Source: Meghimatium bilineatum | Lineage: Eukaryota; Mollusca; Gastropoda; Stylommatophora; Philomycidae | Direction: 5' to 3' | Assembly: GCA_034231615.1 (NCBI GenBank) | Contig: CM067309.1 | Span: forward strand, 27,985,661 to 28,049,660 | DNA length: 64,000 nucleotides | In this document: piece after piece, positions 26,091 to 39,275 of the stretch | Position numbering within the stretch: the stretch's first letter is position 1 | Layout: each line of letters opens with the position of its first letter | Notes under the pieces: generated by a model | Told to the model about the DNA's origin: nothing | Seen by the model: the letters and a program-made list of their open reading frames with translations, nothing else | Databases searched by the model: none | Position numbers and translations under genes: made by a program

Positions 26091-29000
26091 ATACGACAGT
26101 ATTCTGTCGTATTATGCTGCATTACAACGAAATGATGTATAATAGGCCAGAATACACTCACTTCTAGTGTAGTAAGCTTCAGAACAATGAATTTGTGAGT
26201 AATATGCCAGAATACAACGAGTTCTAACGTAGTAAGCTAGAATACACCAACTTCGTGTGTCCAGACTGCAATTTCTGGTGTAGTAAGCTGCAGTACACCC
26301 AATTTGTGAGTAATATGCCATAGAACACTGAGTTTTGACGTACTAAACAGCAAGATACCTAATTTGTGTATAATTCACCAGTGTTCTTAGTTATTAAGCT
26401 GCAAAACAACGAAGTCATGTGTAAGGCCAGAATACACTCAATTCAAGGGTTGTAAGATGCAGTACACCCAATTTGTGAGTAATATGCCATAAAACACTGA
26501 GTTTTGACGTACTAACAGCAAGACCTAATTTGTGTGTAATACGACAGTATTCTGACGTATTATGCTGCATTACAACGAAATGATGTATAATAGGCCAGAA
26601 TACACTCACTTCTAGTGTAGTAAGCTTCAGAACATTGAATTTGTGAGTAATATGACAGAATACATCGAGTTCTAACGTAGTAAGCTAGAATACACCAAAT
26701 TTGTGTCCAGACTGCAATTTCTGGTGTAGTAAGCTGCAGTACACCCAATTTGTGAGTAATATGCCATAGAACACTGAGTTTTGACGTACTAAACAGCAAG
26801 ATACCTAATTTGTGTATAATTCACCAGTGTTCTTAGTTATTAAGCTGCAAAACAACGAAGTCATGTGTAACAGGCCAGAATACACTCAATTCAAGGGTTG
26901 TAAGCTGCAGTAAACCCAATTTGTGAGTAATATGCCACAAAACACTGAGTTTTGACGTACTAAACAGCAAGACCTAATTTGTGTGTAATACCACAGTATT
27001 CTGACGTATTATGGTGCATTACAACGAAATGATGTATAATAGGCCAGAATACACTCACTTCTAGTGTAGTAAGCTTCAGAACAATGAATTTGTGAGTAAT
27101 ATGCCAGAATACACCGATATCTCACGTAGTAAGCTAGAATACACCAAATTAGTGTGTCCAGACTACAATTTCTGGTGTAGTAAGCTGCAGTACACCCAAT
27201 TTGTGAATAATATGTCACAAAACACTGAGTTTTGACATACTAAACAGCAAGACCTAATTTGTGTGTAATACGACAGTATTCTGACGTATTATGCTGCATT
27301 ACAACGAAATGATGTATAATAGGCCAGAATACACTCACTTCTAGTGTAGTAAGCTTCAGAACAATGAATTTGTGAGTAATATGCCAGAATACAACGAGTT
27401 CTAACGTAGTAAGCTAGAATACACCAAATTCGTGTGTCCAGACTGCAATTTCTGGTGTAGTAAGCTGCAGTACACCCAATTTGTGAGTAATATGCCATAG
27501 AACACTGAGTTTTGACGTACTAAACAGCAAGATACCTAATTTGTGTATAATTCACCAGTATTCTTAGTTATTAAGCTGCAAAACAACGAAGTCATGTGTA
27601 ACAGGCCAGAATACACTCAATTCAAGGGTTGTAAGCTGCAGTACACCCAATTTGTGAGTAATATGCCACCAAACACTGAGTTTTGACGTACTAAACAGCA
27701 TGACCTAATTTGTGTGTAATACGACAGTATTCTGACGTGTTCTGCTGCATTACAACGAAATGATGTATAATAGACCAGAATACACTCACTTCTAGTGTAG
27801 TAAGCTTCAGAACAATGAAATTGTGAGTAATATGCCAGAATACAACGAGTTCTAACGTAGTAAGCTAGAATACACCAAATTCGTGTGTCCAGACTGCAAT
27901 TTCTGGTGTAGTAAGCTGCACTACACCCAATTTGTCAGTAATATGCTATAGAACACTGAGTTTTAACGTGCTAACAGCAAGATACCTAATTTGTGTATAA
28001 TTCACCAGTGTTCTTAGTTATTAAGCTGCAAAACAACGAAGTCATGTGTAACAGGCCAGAATACACTCAATTCAAGGGTTGTAAGCTGCAGTACACCCAA
28101 TTTGTGTGTAATATGCCACAAAACACTGAGTTTTGACGTACTAAACTGCAAGACCTAATTTGTGTGTAATACGACAGTATTCTGACGTATTATGGTGCAT
28201 TACAACGAAATGATGTATAATAGGCCAGAATACACTCACTTCTAGTGTAGTAAGCTTCAGAACATTGAATTTGTGAGTAATATGACAGAATACATCGAGT
28301 TCTAACGTAGTAAGCTAGAATACACCAAATTCGTGTGTCCAGACTACAATTTCTGGTGTAGTAAGCTGCAGTACACCAAATTTGTGAATAATATGTCACA
28401 AAACACTGAGTTTTGACATACTAAACAGCAAGACCTAATTTGTGTGTAATACGACAGTTTTCTGACGTATTATGGTGCATTACAACCAAATGATGTATAA
28501 TAGGCCAGAATAAACTCACTTCTAGTGTAGTAAGCTTCAGAACAATGAATTTGTGAGTAATATGCCAGAATACACCGAGTTCTCACGTAGTAAGCTAGAA
28601 TACACCAAATTCGTGTGTCCGGACTACAATTTCTGGTGTAGTAAGCTGCAGTACACCCAATTTGTGAATAATATGTCACAAAACACTGAGTTTTGACATA
28701 CTAAACAGCAAGACCTAATTTGTGTGTAATACGACAGTATTCTGACGTATTATGCTGCATTACAACGAAATGATGTATAATAGGCCAGAATACACTCACT
28801 TCTAGTGTAGTAAGCTTCAGAACAATGAATTTGTGAGTAATATGCCAGAATACAACGAGTTCTAACGTAGTAAGCTAGAATACACCAAATTCGTGTGTCC
28901 AGACTGCAATTTCTGGTGTAGTAAGCTGCAGTACACCCAATTTGTGAGTAATATGCCATAGAACACTGAGTTTTGACGTACTAAACAGCAAGATACCTAA

Positions 29001-31862
29001 TTTGTGTATAATTCACCAGTATTCTTAGTTATTAAGCTGCAAAACAACGAAGTCATGTGTAACAGGCCAGAATACACTCAATTCAAGGGTTGTAAGCTGC
29101 AGTACACCCAATTTGTGAGTAATATGCCACCAAACACTGAGTTTTGACGTACTAAACAGCATGACCTAATTTGTGTGTAATACGACAGTATTCTGACGTG
29201 TTCTGCTGCATTACAACGAAATGATGTATAATAGACCAGAATACACTCACTTCTAGTGTAGTAAGCTTCAGAACAATGAAATTGTGAGTAATATGCCAGA
29301 ATACAACGAGTTCTAACGTAGTAAGCTAGAATACACCAAATTCGTGTGTCCAGACTGCAATTTCTGGTGTAGTAAGCTGCACTACACCCAATTTGTCAGT
29401 AATATGCTATAGAACACTGAGTTTTAACGTGCTAACAGCAAGATACCTAATTTGTGTATAATTCACCAGTGTTCTTAGTTATTAAGCTGCAAAACAACGA
29501 AGTCATGTGTAACAGGCCAGAATACACTCAATTCAAGGGTTGTAAGCTGCAGTACACCCAATTTGTGTGTAATATGCCACAAAACACTGAGTTTTGACGT
29601 ACTAAACTGCAAGACCTAATTTGTGTGTAATACGACAGTATTCTGACGTATTATGGTGCATTACAACGAAATGATGTATAATAGGCCAGAATACACTCAC
29701 TTCTAGTGTAGTAAGCTTCAGAACATTGAATTTGTGAGTAATATGACAGAATACATCGAGTTCTAACGTAGTAAGCTAGAATACACCAAATTCGTGTGTC
29801 CAGACTACAATTTCTGGTGTAGTAAGCTGCAGTACACCAAATTTGTGAATAATATGTCACAAAACACTGAGTTTTGACATACTAAACAGCAAGACCTAAT
29901 TTGTGTGTAATACGACAGTTTTCTGACGTATTATGGTGCATTACAACCAAATGATGTATAATAGGCCAGAATAAACTCACTTCTAGTGTAGTAAGCTTCA
30001 GAACAATGAATTTGTGAGTAATATGCCAGAATACACCGAGTTCTCACGTAGTAAGCTAGAATACACCAAATTCGTGTGTCCGGACTACAATTTCTGGTGT
30101 AGTAAGCTGCAGTACACCCAATTTGTGAATAATATGTCACAAAACACTGAGTTTTGACATACTAAACAGCAAGACCTAATTTGTGTAATACGACAGTATT
30201 CTGACGTATTATGCTGCATTACAACGAAATGATGTATAATAGGCCAGAATACACTCACTTCTAGTGTAGTAAGCTTCAGAACAATGAATTTGTGAGTAAT
30301 ATGCCAGAATACAACGAGTTCTAACGTAGTAAGCTAGAATACACCAAATTCGTGTGTCCAGACTGCAATTTCTGGTGTAGTAAGCTGCACTACACCCAAT
30401 TTGTCAGTAATATGCTATAGAACACTGAGTTTTGACGTGCTAACAGCAAGATACCTAATTTGTGTATAATTCACCAGTGTTCTTAGTTATTAAGCTGCAA
30501 AACAACGAAGTCATGTGTAACAGGCCAGAATACACTCAATTCAAGGGTTGTAAGCTGCAGTACACCCAATTTGTGTGTAATATGCCACAAAACACTGTGT
30601 TTTGACGTACTAAACTGCAAGACCTAATTTGTGTGTAATACGACAGTATTCTGACGTATTATGGTGCATTACAACGAAATGATGTATAATAGGCCAGAAT
30701 ACACTCACTTCTAGTGTAGTAAGCTTCAAAACAATGAATTTGTGAGTAATATGCCAGAATACACCGAGATCTCACGTAGTAAGCTAGAATACACCAAATT
30801 CGTGTGTCCAGACTACAATTTCTGGTGTAGTAAGCTGCAGTACACTACATTTGGGAATAATATGTCACAAAACACTGAGTTTTGACATACTAAACAGCAA
30901 GACCTAATTTGTGTGTAGTACGACAGTTTTCTGACGTATTATGGTGCATTACAACCAAATGATGTATAATAGGCCAGAATAAACTCACTTCTAGTGTAGT
31001 AAGCTTCAGAACAATGAATTTGTGAGTAATATGCCAGAATACACCGAGTTCTAACGTAGTAAGCTAGAATACACCAAATTCGTGTGTCCAAACTACAATT
31101 TCTGGTGTAGTAAGCTGCACTACACCCAATTTGTCAGTAATATGCTATAGAACAATGAGTTTTGACGTACTAACAGCAAGATACCTAATTTGTGTATAAT
31201 TCACCAGTCTTCTTAGTTATTAAGCTGCAAAACAACGAAGTCATGTGTAACAGGCCAGAATACACTCAATTCAAGGGTTGTAAGCTGCAGTACACCCAAT
31301 TTGTGTGTAATATGCCACAAAACACTGAGTTTTGACGTACTAAACTGCAAGACCTAATTTGTGTGTAATACGACAGTATTCTGACGTATTATGGTGCATT
31401 ACAACGAAATGATGTATAATAGGCCAGAATACATTCACTTCTAGTGTAGTAAGCTTCAGAACAATGAATGTGTGAGTAATATGCCAGAATACACCGAGAT
31501 CTCACGTAGTAAGCTAGAATACACCAAATTAGTGTGTCCAGACTACAATTTCTGGTGTAGTAAGCTGCAGTACACCAAATTTGTGAATAATATGTCACAA
31601 AACACTGAGTTTTGACATACTAAACAGCAAGACCTAATTTGTGTGTACTACGACAGTTTTCTGACGTATTATGGTGCATTACAACCAAATGATGTATAAT
31701 AGGCCAGAATAAACTCACTTCTAGTGTAGTAAGCTTCAGAACAATGAATTTGTGAGTAATATGCCAGAATACACCGAGTTCTCACGTAGTAAGCTAGAAT
31801 ACACCAAATTCGTGTGTCCAGACTACAATTTCTGGTGTAGTAAGCTGCAGTACACCCAATTT
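26091..31862. repeat. Satellite array, zone 3
   Basis: Continuous satellite without genes. Several modules contain a distinctive S4/S5 haplotype, GCACTACACCC then GTCAGTAATATGCTATAG then a shortened CTAACAGC, at about 27,918, 29,378, 30,387 and 31,125. The neighbouring modules differ, so this haplotype has been moved between contexts. A GT deletion in AATTTGTGTAATACG occurs at about 26,084 and 30,180. No other sequence class is visible. Confidence 0.93.
27200..30140. repeat. Near-identical 1,461-bp tandem duplication
   Basis: About 27,200-28,675 recurs at offset 1,461 up to about 30,140. Rare shared variants are GCCACCAAACACTG (27,667/29,128), GACGTGTTCTGC (27,737/29,198), TTTTAACGTGCTAACAG (27,961/29,422) and GTCCGGAC (28,617/30,078). 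I saw no difference between the copies over the parts compared by eye, which points to a very recent duplication. Confidence 0.88.
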
Positions 31863-34800
31863 GTGAATAATATGTCACAAAACACTGTGTTTTGACGTAC
31901 TAAACAGCAAGAGCTAATGTGTGTGTAATACGACAGTATTCTGACGTATTATGCTGCATTACAACGAAATGATGTATAATAGGCCAGAATACACTCACTT
32001 CTAGTGTAGTAAGCTTCAGAACATTGAATTTGTGAGTAATATGACAGAATACATCGAGTTCTAACGTAGTAAGCTAGAATACACCAAATTCGTGTCCAGA
32101 CTGCAATTTCTGGTGTAGTAAGCTGCAGTACACCCAATTTGTGAGTAATATGCCATAGAACACTGAGTTTTGACGTACTAAACAGCAAGATACCTAATTT
32201 GTGTATAATTCACCAGTATTCTTAGTTATTAAGCTGCAAAACAACGAAGTCATGTGTAACAGGCCAGAATACACTCAATTCAAGGGTTGTAAGCTGCAGT
32301 ACACCCAATTTGTGTGTAATATGCCACAAAACACTGAGTTTTGACGTACTAAACTGCAAGACCTAATTTGTGTGTAATACGACAGTATTCTGACGTATTA
32401 TGGTGCATTACAACGAAATGATGTATAATAGGCCAGAATACACTCACTTCTAGTGTAGTAAGCTTCAGAACAATGAATTTGTGAGTAATATGCCAGAATA
32501 CACCGAGATCTCACGTAGTAAGCTAGAATACACCAAATTCGTGTGTCCAGACTACAATTTCTGGTGTAGTAAGCTGCAGTACACCAAATTTGTGAATAAT
32601 ATGTCACAAAACACTGAGTTTTGACATACTAAACAGCAAGACCTAATTTGTGTGTAATACGACAGTTTTCTGACGTATTATGGTGCATTACAACCAAATG
32701 ATGTATAATAGGCCAGAATAAACTCACTTCTAGTGTAGTAAGCTTCAGAACAATGAATTTGTGAGTAATATGCCAGAATACACCGAGTTCTCACGTAGTA
32801 AGCTAGAATACACCAAATTCGTGTGTCCAGACTACAATTTCTGGTGTAGTAAGCTGCAGTACACCCAATTTGTGAATAATATGTCACAAAACACTGAGTT
32901 TTGACATACTAAACAGCAAGATCTAATTTGTGTGTAATACGACAGTATTCTGACGTATTATGCTGCATTACATCGAAATGATGTATAATAGGCCAGAATA
33001 CACTCACTTCTAGTGTAGTAAGCTTCAGAACATTGAATTTGTGAGTAATATGACAGAATACATCGAGTTCTAACGTAGTAAGCTAGAATACACCAAATTC
33101 GTGTCCAGACTGCAATTTCTGGTGTAGTAAGCTGCAGTACACCCAATTTGTGAGTAATATGCCATAGAACACTGAGTTTTGACGTACTAAACAGCAAGAT
33201 ACCTAATTTGTGTATAATTCACCAGTGTTCTTAGTTATTAAGCTGCAAAACAACGAAGTCATGTGTAAGGCCAGAATACACTCAATTCAAGGGTTGTAAG
33301 ATGCAGTACACCCAATTTGTGAGTAATATGCCACAAAACACTGAGTTTTGACGTACTAAACAGCAAGACCTAATTTGTGTGTAATACGACAGTATTCTGA
33401 CGTATTATGCTGCATTACAACGAAATGATGTATAATAGGCCAGAATACACTCACTTCTAGTGTAGTAAGCTTCAGAACATTGAATTTGTGAGTAATATGC
33501 CAGAATACAACGAGTTCTAACGTAGTAAGCTAGAATACACCAAATTCGTGTGTCCAGACTGCAATTTCTGGTGTAGTAAGCTGCACTACACCCAATTTGT
33601 CAGTAATATGCTATAGAACACTGAGTTTTGACGTACTAACAGCAAGATACCTAATTTGTGTATAATTCACCAGTGTTCTTAGTTATTAAGCTGCAAAACA
33701 ACGAAGTCATGTGTAACAGGCCAGAATACACTCAATTCAAGGGTTGTAAGCTGCAGTACACCCAATTTGTGTGTAATATGCCACAAAACACTGAGTTTTG
33801 ACGTACTAAACTGCAAGACCTAATTTGTGTGTAATACGACAGTGTTCTGACGTATTATGGTGCATTACAACGAAATGATGTATAATAGGCCAGAATACAT
33901 TCACTTCTAGTGTAGTAAGCTTCAGAACAATGAATTTGTGAGTAATATGCCAGAATACACCGAGATCTCACGTAGTAAGCTAGAATACACCAAATTAGTG
34001 TGTCTAGACTACAATTTCAGGTGTAGTAAGCTGCAGTACACCAAATTTGTGAATAATATGTCACAAAACACTGAGTTTTGACATACTAAACAGCAAGACC
34101 TAATTTGTGTGTAATACGACAGTTTTCTGACGTATTATGGTGCATTACAACCAAATGATGTATAATAGGCCAGAATAAACTCACTTCTAGTGTAGTAAGC
34201 TTCAGAACAATGAATTTGTGAGTAATATGCCAGAATACACCGAGTTCTCACGTAGTAAGCTAGAATACACCAAATTCGTGTGTCCAGACTACAATTTCTG
34301 GTGTAGTAAGCTGCAGTACACCCAATTTGTGAATATGTCACAAAACACTGTGTTTTGACGTACTAAACAGCAAGAGCTAATGTGTGTGTAATACGACAGT
34401 ATTCTGACGTATTATGCTGCATTACAACGAAATGATGTATAATAGGCCAGAATACACTCACTTCTAGTGTAGTAAGCTTCAGAACAATGAATTTGTGAGT
34501 AATATGCCAAAATACAACGAGTTCTAACGTAGTAAGCTAGAATACACCAAATTCGTGTGTCCAGACTGCAATTTCTGGTGTAGTAAGCTGCAGTACACCC
34601 AATTTGTGAGTAATATGCCATAGAACACTGAGTTTTGACGTACTAAACAGCAAGATACCTAATTTGTGTATAATTCACCAGTGATCTTAGTTATTAAGCT
34701 GCAAAACAACGAAGTCATGTGTAACAGGCCAGAATACACTCAATTCAAGGGTTGTAAGATGCAGTACACCCAATTTGTGAGAAATATGCCACAAAACACT

Positions 34801-37800
34801 GAGTTTTGACGTACTAAACAGCAAGACCTAATTTGTGTGTAATACGACAGTATTCTGACGTATTATGCTGCATTACAACGAAATGATGTATAATAGGCCA
34901 GAATACACTCACTTCTAGTGTAGTATGCTTCAGAACATTGAATTTGTGAGTAATATGACAGAATACATCGAGTTCTAACGTAGTAAGCTAGAATACACAA
35001 AATTCGTGTCCAGACTGCAATTTCTCGTGTAGTAAGCTGCAGTACACCCAATTTGTGAGTAATATGCCATAGAACACTGAGTTTTGACGTACTAAACAGC
35101 AAGATACCTAATTTGTGTATAATTCACCAGTATTCTTAGTTATTAAGCTGCAAAACAACGAAGTCATGTGTAACAGGCCAGAATACACTCAATTCAAGGG
35201 TTGTAAGCTGCAGTACACCCAATTTGTGAGTAATATGCCACAAAACACTGAGTTTTGACGTACTAAACAGCATGACCTAATTTGTGTGTAATACGACAGT
35301 ATTCTGACGTATTCTGCTGCATTACAACGAAATGATGTATAATAGACCAGAATACACTCACTTCTAGTGTAGTAAGCTTCAGAACAATGAATTTGTGAGT
35401 AATATGCCAGAATACAACGAGTTCTAACGTAGTAAGCTAGAATACACCACATTCGTGTGTCCAGACTGCAATTTCTGGTGTAGTAAGCTGCAGTACACCC
35501 AATTTGTGAGTAATATGCCATAGAACACTGAGTTTTGACGAACTAAACAGCAAGATACCTAATTTGTGTATAATTCACCAGTGTTCTTAGTTATTAAGCT
35601 GCAAAACAACGAAGTCATGTGTAAGGCCAGAATACACTCAATTCAAGGGTTGTAAGATGCAGTACACCCAATTTGTGAGTAATATGCCACAAAACACTGA
35701 GTTTTGACGTACTAAACAGCAAGACCTAATTTGTGTGTAATACGACAGTATTCTGACGTATTATGCTGCATTACAGCGAAATGATGTATAATAGGCCAGA
35801 ATACACTCACTTCTAGTGTAGTAAGCTTCAGAACAATGAATTTGTGAGTAATATGCCAGAATACAACGAGTTCTAACGTAGTAAGCTAGAATACACCAAA
35901 TTCGTGTGTCCAGACTGCAATTTCTGGTGTAGTAAGCTGCAGTACACCCAATTTGTGAGTAATATGCCATAGAACACTGAGTTTTGACGTACTAAACAGC
36001 AAGATACCTAATTTGTGTATAATTCACCAGTGTTCTTAGTTATTAAGCTGCAAAACAACGAAGTCATGTGTAAGGCCAGAATACACTCAATTCAAGGGTT
36101 GTAAGATGCAGTACACCCAATTTGTGAGTAATATGCCACAAAACACTGAGTTTTGACGTACTAAACAGCATGACCTAATTTGTGTGTAATACGACAGTAT
36201 TCTGACGTATTATGCTGCATTACAACGAAATGATGTATAATAGGCCAGAATACACTCACTTCTAGTGTAGTAAGCTTCAGAACAATGAACTTGTGAGTAA
36301 TATGCCAAAATACAACGAGTTCTAACGTAGTAAGCTAGAATACACCAAATTCGTGTGTCCAGACTGCAATTTCTGGTGTAGTAAGCTGCAGTACACCCAA
36401 TTTGTGAATAATATGTCACAAAACACTGAGTTTTGACATACTAAACAGCAAGACCTAATTTGTGTGTAATACGACAGTATTCTGACGTATTATGCTGCAT
36501 TACAACGAAATGATGTATAATAGGCCAGAATACACTCACTTCTAGTGTAGTAAGCTTCAGAACAATGAACTTGTGAGTAATATGCCAAAATACAACGAGT
36601 TCTAACGTAGTAAGCTAGAATACACCAAATTCGTGTGTCCAGACTGCAATTTCTGGTGTAGTAAGCTGCAGTACACCCAATTTGTGAGTAATATGCCATA
36701 GAACACTGAGTTTTGACGTACTAAACAGCAAGATACCTAATTTGTGTATAATTCACCAGTGTTCTTAGTTATTAAGCTGCAAAACAACGAAGTCATGTGT
36801 AACAGGCCAGAATACACTCAATTCAAGGGTTGTAAGATGCAGTACACCCAATTTGTGAGTAATATGCCACAAAACACTGAGTTTTGACGTACTAAACAGC
36901 AAGACCTAATTTGTGTGTAATACGACAGTTTTCTGACGTATTATGCTGCATTACAACGAAATGATGTATAATAGGCCAGAATACACTCACTTCTAGTGTA
37001 GTAAGCTTCAGAACATTGAATTTGTGAGTAATATGACAGAATACATCGAGTTCTAACGTAGTAAGCTAGAATACACCAAATTCGTGTCCAGACTGCAATT
37101 TCTGGTGTAGTAAGCTGCAGTACACCCAATTTGTGAGTAATATGCCATAGAACACTGAGTTTTGACGTACTAAACAGCAAGATACCTAATTTGTGTATAA
37201 TTCACCAGTATTATTAGTTATTAAGCTGCAAAACAACGAAGTCATGTGTAACAGGCCAGAATACACTCAATTCAAGGGTTGTAAGCTGCAGTACACCCAA
37301 TTTGTGTGTAATATGCCACAAAACACTGAGTTTTGACGTACTAAACTGCAAGACCTAATTTGTGTGTAATACGACAGTTTTCTGACGTATTATGGTGCAT
37401 TACAACCAAATGATGTATAATAGGCCAGAATAAACTCACGTCTAGTGTAGTAAGCTTCAGAACAATGAATTTGTGAGTAATATGCCAGAATACACCGAGT
37501 TCTCACGTAGTAAGCTAGAATACACCAAATTCGTGTGTCCAGACTACAATTTCTGGTGTAGTAAGCTGCAGTACACCCAATTTGTGAATAATATGTCACA
37601 AAACACTGAGTTTTGACATACTAAACAGCAAGATCTAATTTGTGTGTAATACGACAGTATTCTGACGTATTATGCTGCATTACAACGAAATGATGTATAA
37701 TAGGCCAGAATACACTCACTTCTAGTGTAGTAAGCTTCAGAACATTGAATTTGTGAGTAATATGACAGAATACATCGAGTTCTAACGTAGTAAGCTAGAA

Positions 37801-38551
37801 TACACCAAATTCGTGTCCAGACTGCAATTTCTGGTGTAGTAAGCTGCAGTACACCCAATTTGTGAGTAATATGCCATAGAACACTGAGTTTTGACGTACT
37901 AAACAGCAAGATACCTAATTTGTGTATAATTCACCAGTGTTCTTAGTTATTAAGCTGCAAAACAACGAAGTCATGTGTAACAGGCCAGAATACACTCAAT
38001 TCAAGGGTTGTAAGCTGCAGTAAACCCAATTTGTGAGTAATATGCCACAAAACACTGAGTTTTGACGTACTAAACAGCAAGACCTAATTTGTGTGTAATA
38101 CCACAGTATTCTGACGTATTATGGTGCATTACAACGAAATGATGTATAATATGCCAGAATACACTCACTTCTAGTGTAGTAAGCTTCAGAACAATGAATT
38201 TGTGAGTAATATGCCAGAATACACCGATATCTCACGTAGTAAGCTAGAATACACCAAATTCGTGTGTCCAGACTGCAATTTCTGGTGTAGTAAGCTGCAG
38301 TACACCCAATTTGTGAGTAATATGCCATAGAACACTGAGTTTTGACGTACTAAACAGCAAGATACCTAATTTGTGTATAATTCACCAGTGTTCTTAGTTA
38401 TTAAGCTGCAAAACAACGAAGTCATGTGTAACAGGCCAGAATACACTCAATTCAAGGGTTGTAAGATGCAGTACACCCAATTTGTGAGTAATATGCCACA
38501 AAACACTGAGTTTTGACGTACTAAACTGCAAGACCTAATTTGTGTGTAATA
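31863..38551. repeat. Satellite array, zone 4 (left flank of the first mariner copy)
   Basis: Satellite of the same type as zone 1, running to the TA (38,550-38,551) that precedes the first mariner copy. Modules at 34,132, 34,409, 34,860, 35,186, 35,758, 36,487 and 36,938 match 813, 1,090, 1,541, 1,867, 2,439, 3,168 and 3,619 at offset 33,319. The last module before the element has AATATGCCAGAATACACTC in S1, where most modules have AATAGGCCAG. This private change is shared by all three element flanks. No gene is present. Confidence 0.94.
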
Positions 38552-38582
38552 CGAGGCGTGTTCAAATGAAAACGGGACTTGT
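38552..38582 (+). repeat. Left terminal inverted repeat, mariner copy 1
   Basis: These 31 bp begin CGAGGCGTGTTC and end GGGACTTGT. They are the exact reverse complement of 39,245-39,275, and the match stops after base 31 (next T versus G). Terminal repeats of about 30 bp next to a TA are typical of mariner elements and are where the transposase binds. Confidence 0.96.
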
Positions 38583-38712
38583 TACACCACGCGTGATAGA
38601 GCGCACTGATATTGATGACATTTTGCACTAGTAATGAGTATCCAATAATTTACATACGGTCACGTGTTCATCTTCCCAGCATGCATATGTGCTGTAGAAG
38701 ACTGTTAACAAT

Positions 38713-39153
38713 ATGGCGGGTGTGATTCCGAACCCGTCCAAAGTGAATCAGCGTGCTGTGATCCAGTTTCTTTCATTTGAAGGATGTCAAGCAGTAGACA
38801 TTCATCGGAGAATGAAGGCTAAGCGACCAGGCAGACTTTCTCAAGGTGTGATTCTTCTCCACGACAACGCTCGTCCGCACGTCGCAAAAATTGTGCAGGA
38901 AACATTGGCAAAGAAGAATTGGGAAGTTCTTCATCACCCAGCCTATAGTCCCGATTTATCCCCGTGTGATTTCCATTTGTTCGGACCGTTGAAGAAAGCA
39001 CTAAAGGGACAGCGATTCAACAGCGACGCAGACGTGAAGACAGCGGTGACCACATGGTTCAGAGAACAGCCACGCAACTTTTTCTCGGACGGCATTCGAC
39101 GTCTACCTAAACAGTGGGATGCTTGCCTAAATGCATACGGAGATTTTTTCTGA
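38713..39153 (+). CDS. Internally deleted mariner transposase ORF (146 aa), copy 1
   Basis: The ORF starts at an ATG with A at -3 and G at +4 and ends at TGA. Residues about 10-34 (NQRAVIQFLSFEG, DIHRRM) match the first helix-turn-helix of mariner transposases. From about residue 35 the sequence jumps to KRPGRLSQGVILLHDNARPH, which in full-length proteins lies just before the second catalytic aspartate. D51 (HDNARPH) and D86 (SPDLSPCDFHLF) are separated by 34 residues, the DD34D mariner spacing. The C-terminus reads WDACLNAYGDFF. Full-length family members have about 340-350 residues, so about 200 are missing, including the second helix-turn-helix, the linker and the first catalytic aspartate. 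Catalysis is therefore not expected. The deletion kept the frame, so a DNA-binding or inhibitory peptide is possible but unproven. Confidence 0.9.
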   Translation: MAGVIPNPSKVNQRAVIQFLSFEGCQAVDIHRRMKAKRPGRLSQGVILLHDNARPHVAKIVQETLAKKNWEVLHHPAYSPDLSPCDFHLFGPLKKALKGQRFNSDADVKTAVTTWFREQPRNFFSDGIRRLPKQWDACLNAYGDFF

Positions 39154-39235
39154 TGAACCCAGGTGCATTCTTATTCACAAGTGGTTGCTTTGTTCAATTC
39201 CGTTGAAAATATTAAATTGCGTATGATACTTTTTA

Positions 39236-39241
39236 AATAAA
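39236..39241 (+). promoter_or_regulatory. Polyadenylation signal AATAAA, mariner copy 1
   Basis: A canonical AATAAA lies 82 bp after the ORF stop and just before the right terminal repeat. It could direct 3'-end formation of an element transcript. The match is short and no expression evidence is available. Confidence 0.5.
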
Positions 39242-39244
39242 TCC

Positions 39245-39275
39245 ACAAGTCCCGTTTTCATTTGAACACGCCTCG
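39245..39275 (-). repeat. Right terminal inverted repeat, mariner copy 1
   Basis: Exact 31-bp reverse complement of the left terminal repeat. The junction with satellite reads CCTCGTACGACAG, creating an 8-bp palindrome TCGTACGA that includes a BsiWI site (CGTACG). I noticed that site only at the element junctions. Confidence 0.96.

Larger units (their letters stand above)
38552..39275 (+). mobile_element. Mariner-family DNA transposon, internally deleted, copy 1
   Basis: This is a 724-bp element bounded by perfect 31-bp terminal inverted repeats beginning CGAGGCGTGTTCAAAT and flanked by TA duplications at 38,550-38,551 and 39,276-39,277. The satellite reading GTGTAATACGACAG is split exactly at its TA. 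Inside are a roughly 130-bp 5' region, a 146-codon transposase-derived ORF at 38,713-39,153 and a short 3' region with AATAAA. Autonomous mariners are usually about 1.3 kb, so this is a deletion derivative. Base composition and sequence are unlike the surrounding satellite. The left flank is the same as for the other two copies; the right flank equals that of copy 2 but lacks 731 bp of satellite present beside copy 3. Confidence 0.95.

Noticed and set aside
1-38551. CRISPR-like array of regular repeats
   Set aside because: There are no unique spacers. The whole unit is repeated and the unit size is hundreds of bases.
38558-38576. CENP-B box in the mariner terminal repeat (GTTCAAATGAAAACGGGA)
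   Set aside because: It resembles the box but has TTCA in place of TTCG and one extra base before CGGG, so the essential TTCG-N4-A-N2-CGGG pattern is not met. No match was seen in the satellite either.
38819-39001. Minus-strand 60-codon ORF inside each mariner element
   Set aside because: It lies antisense to the recognisable transposase reading frame, shows no family features and is present three times only because the element is.
38713-39153. Domesticated SETMAR-type host gene
   Set aside because: There is no SET domain or host exon nearby. The ORF is short, lacks the first catalytic aspartate and sits within intact terminal repeats and TA duplications.
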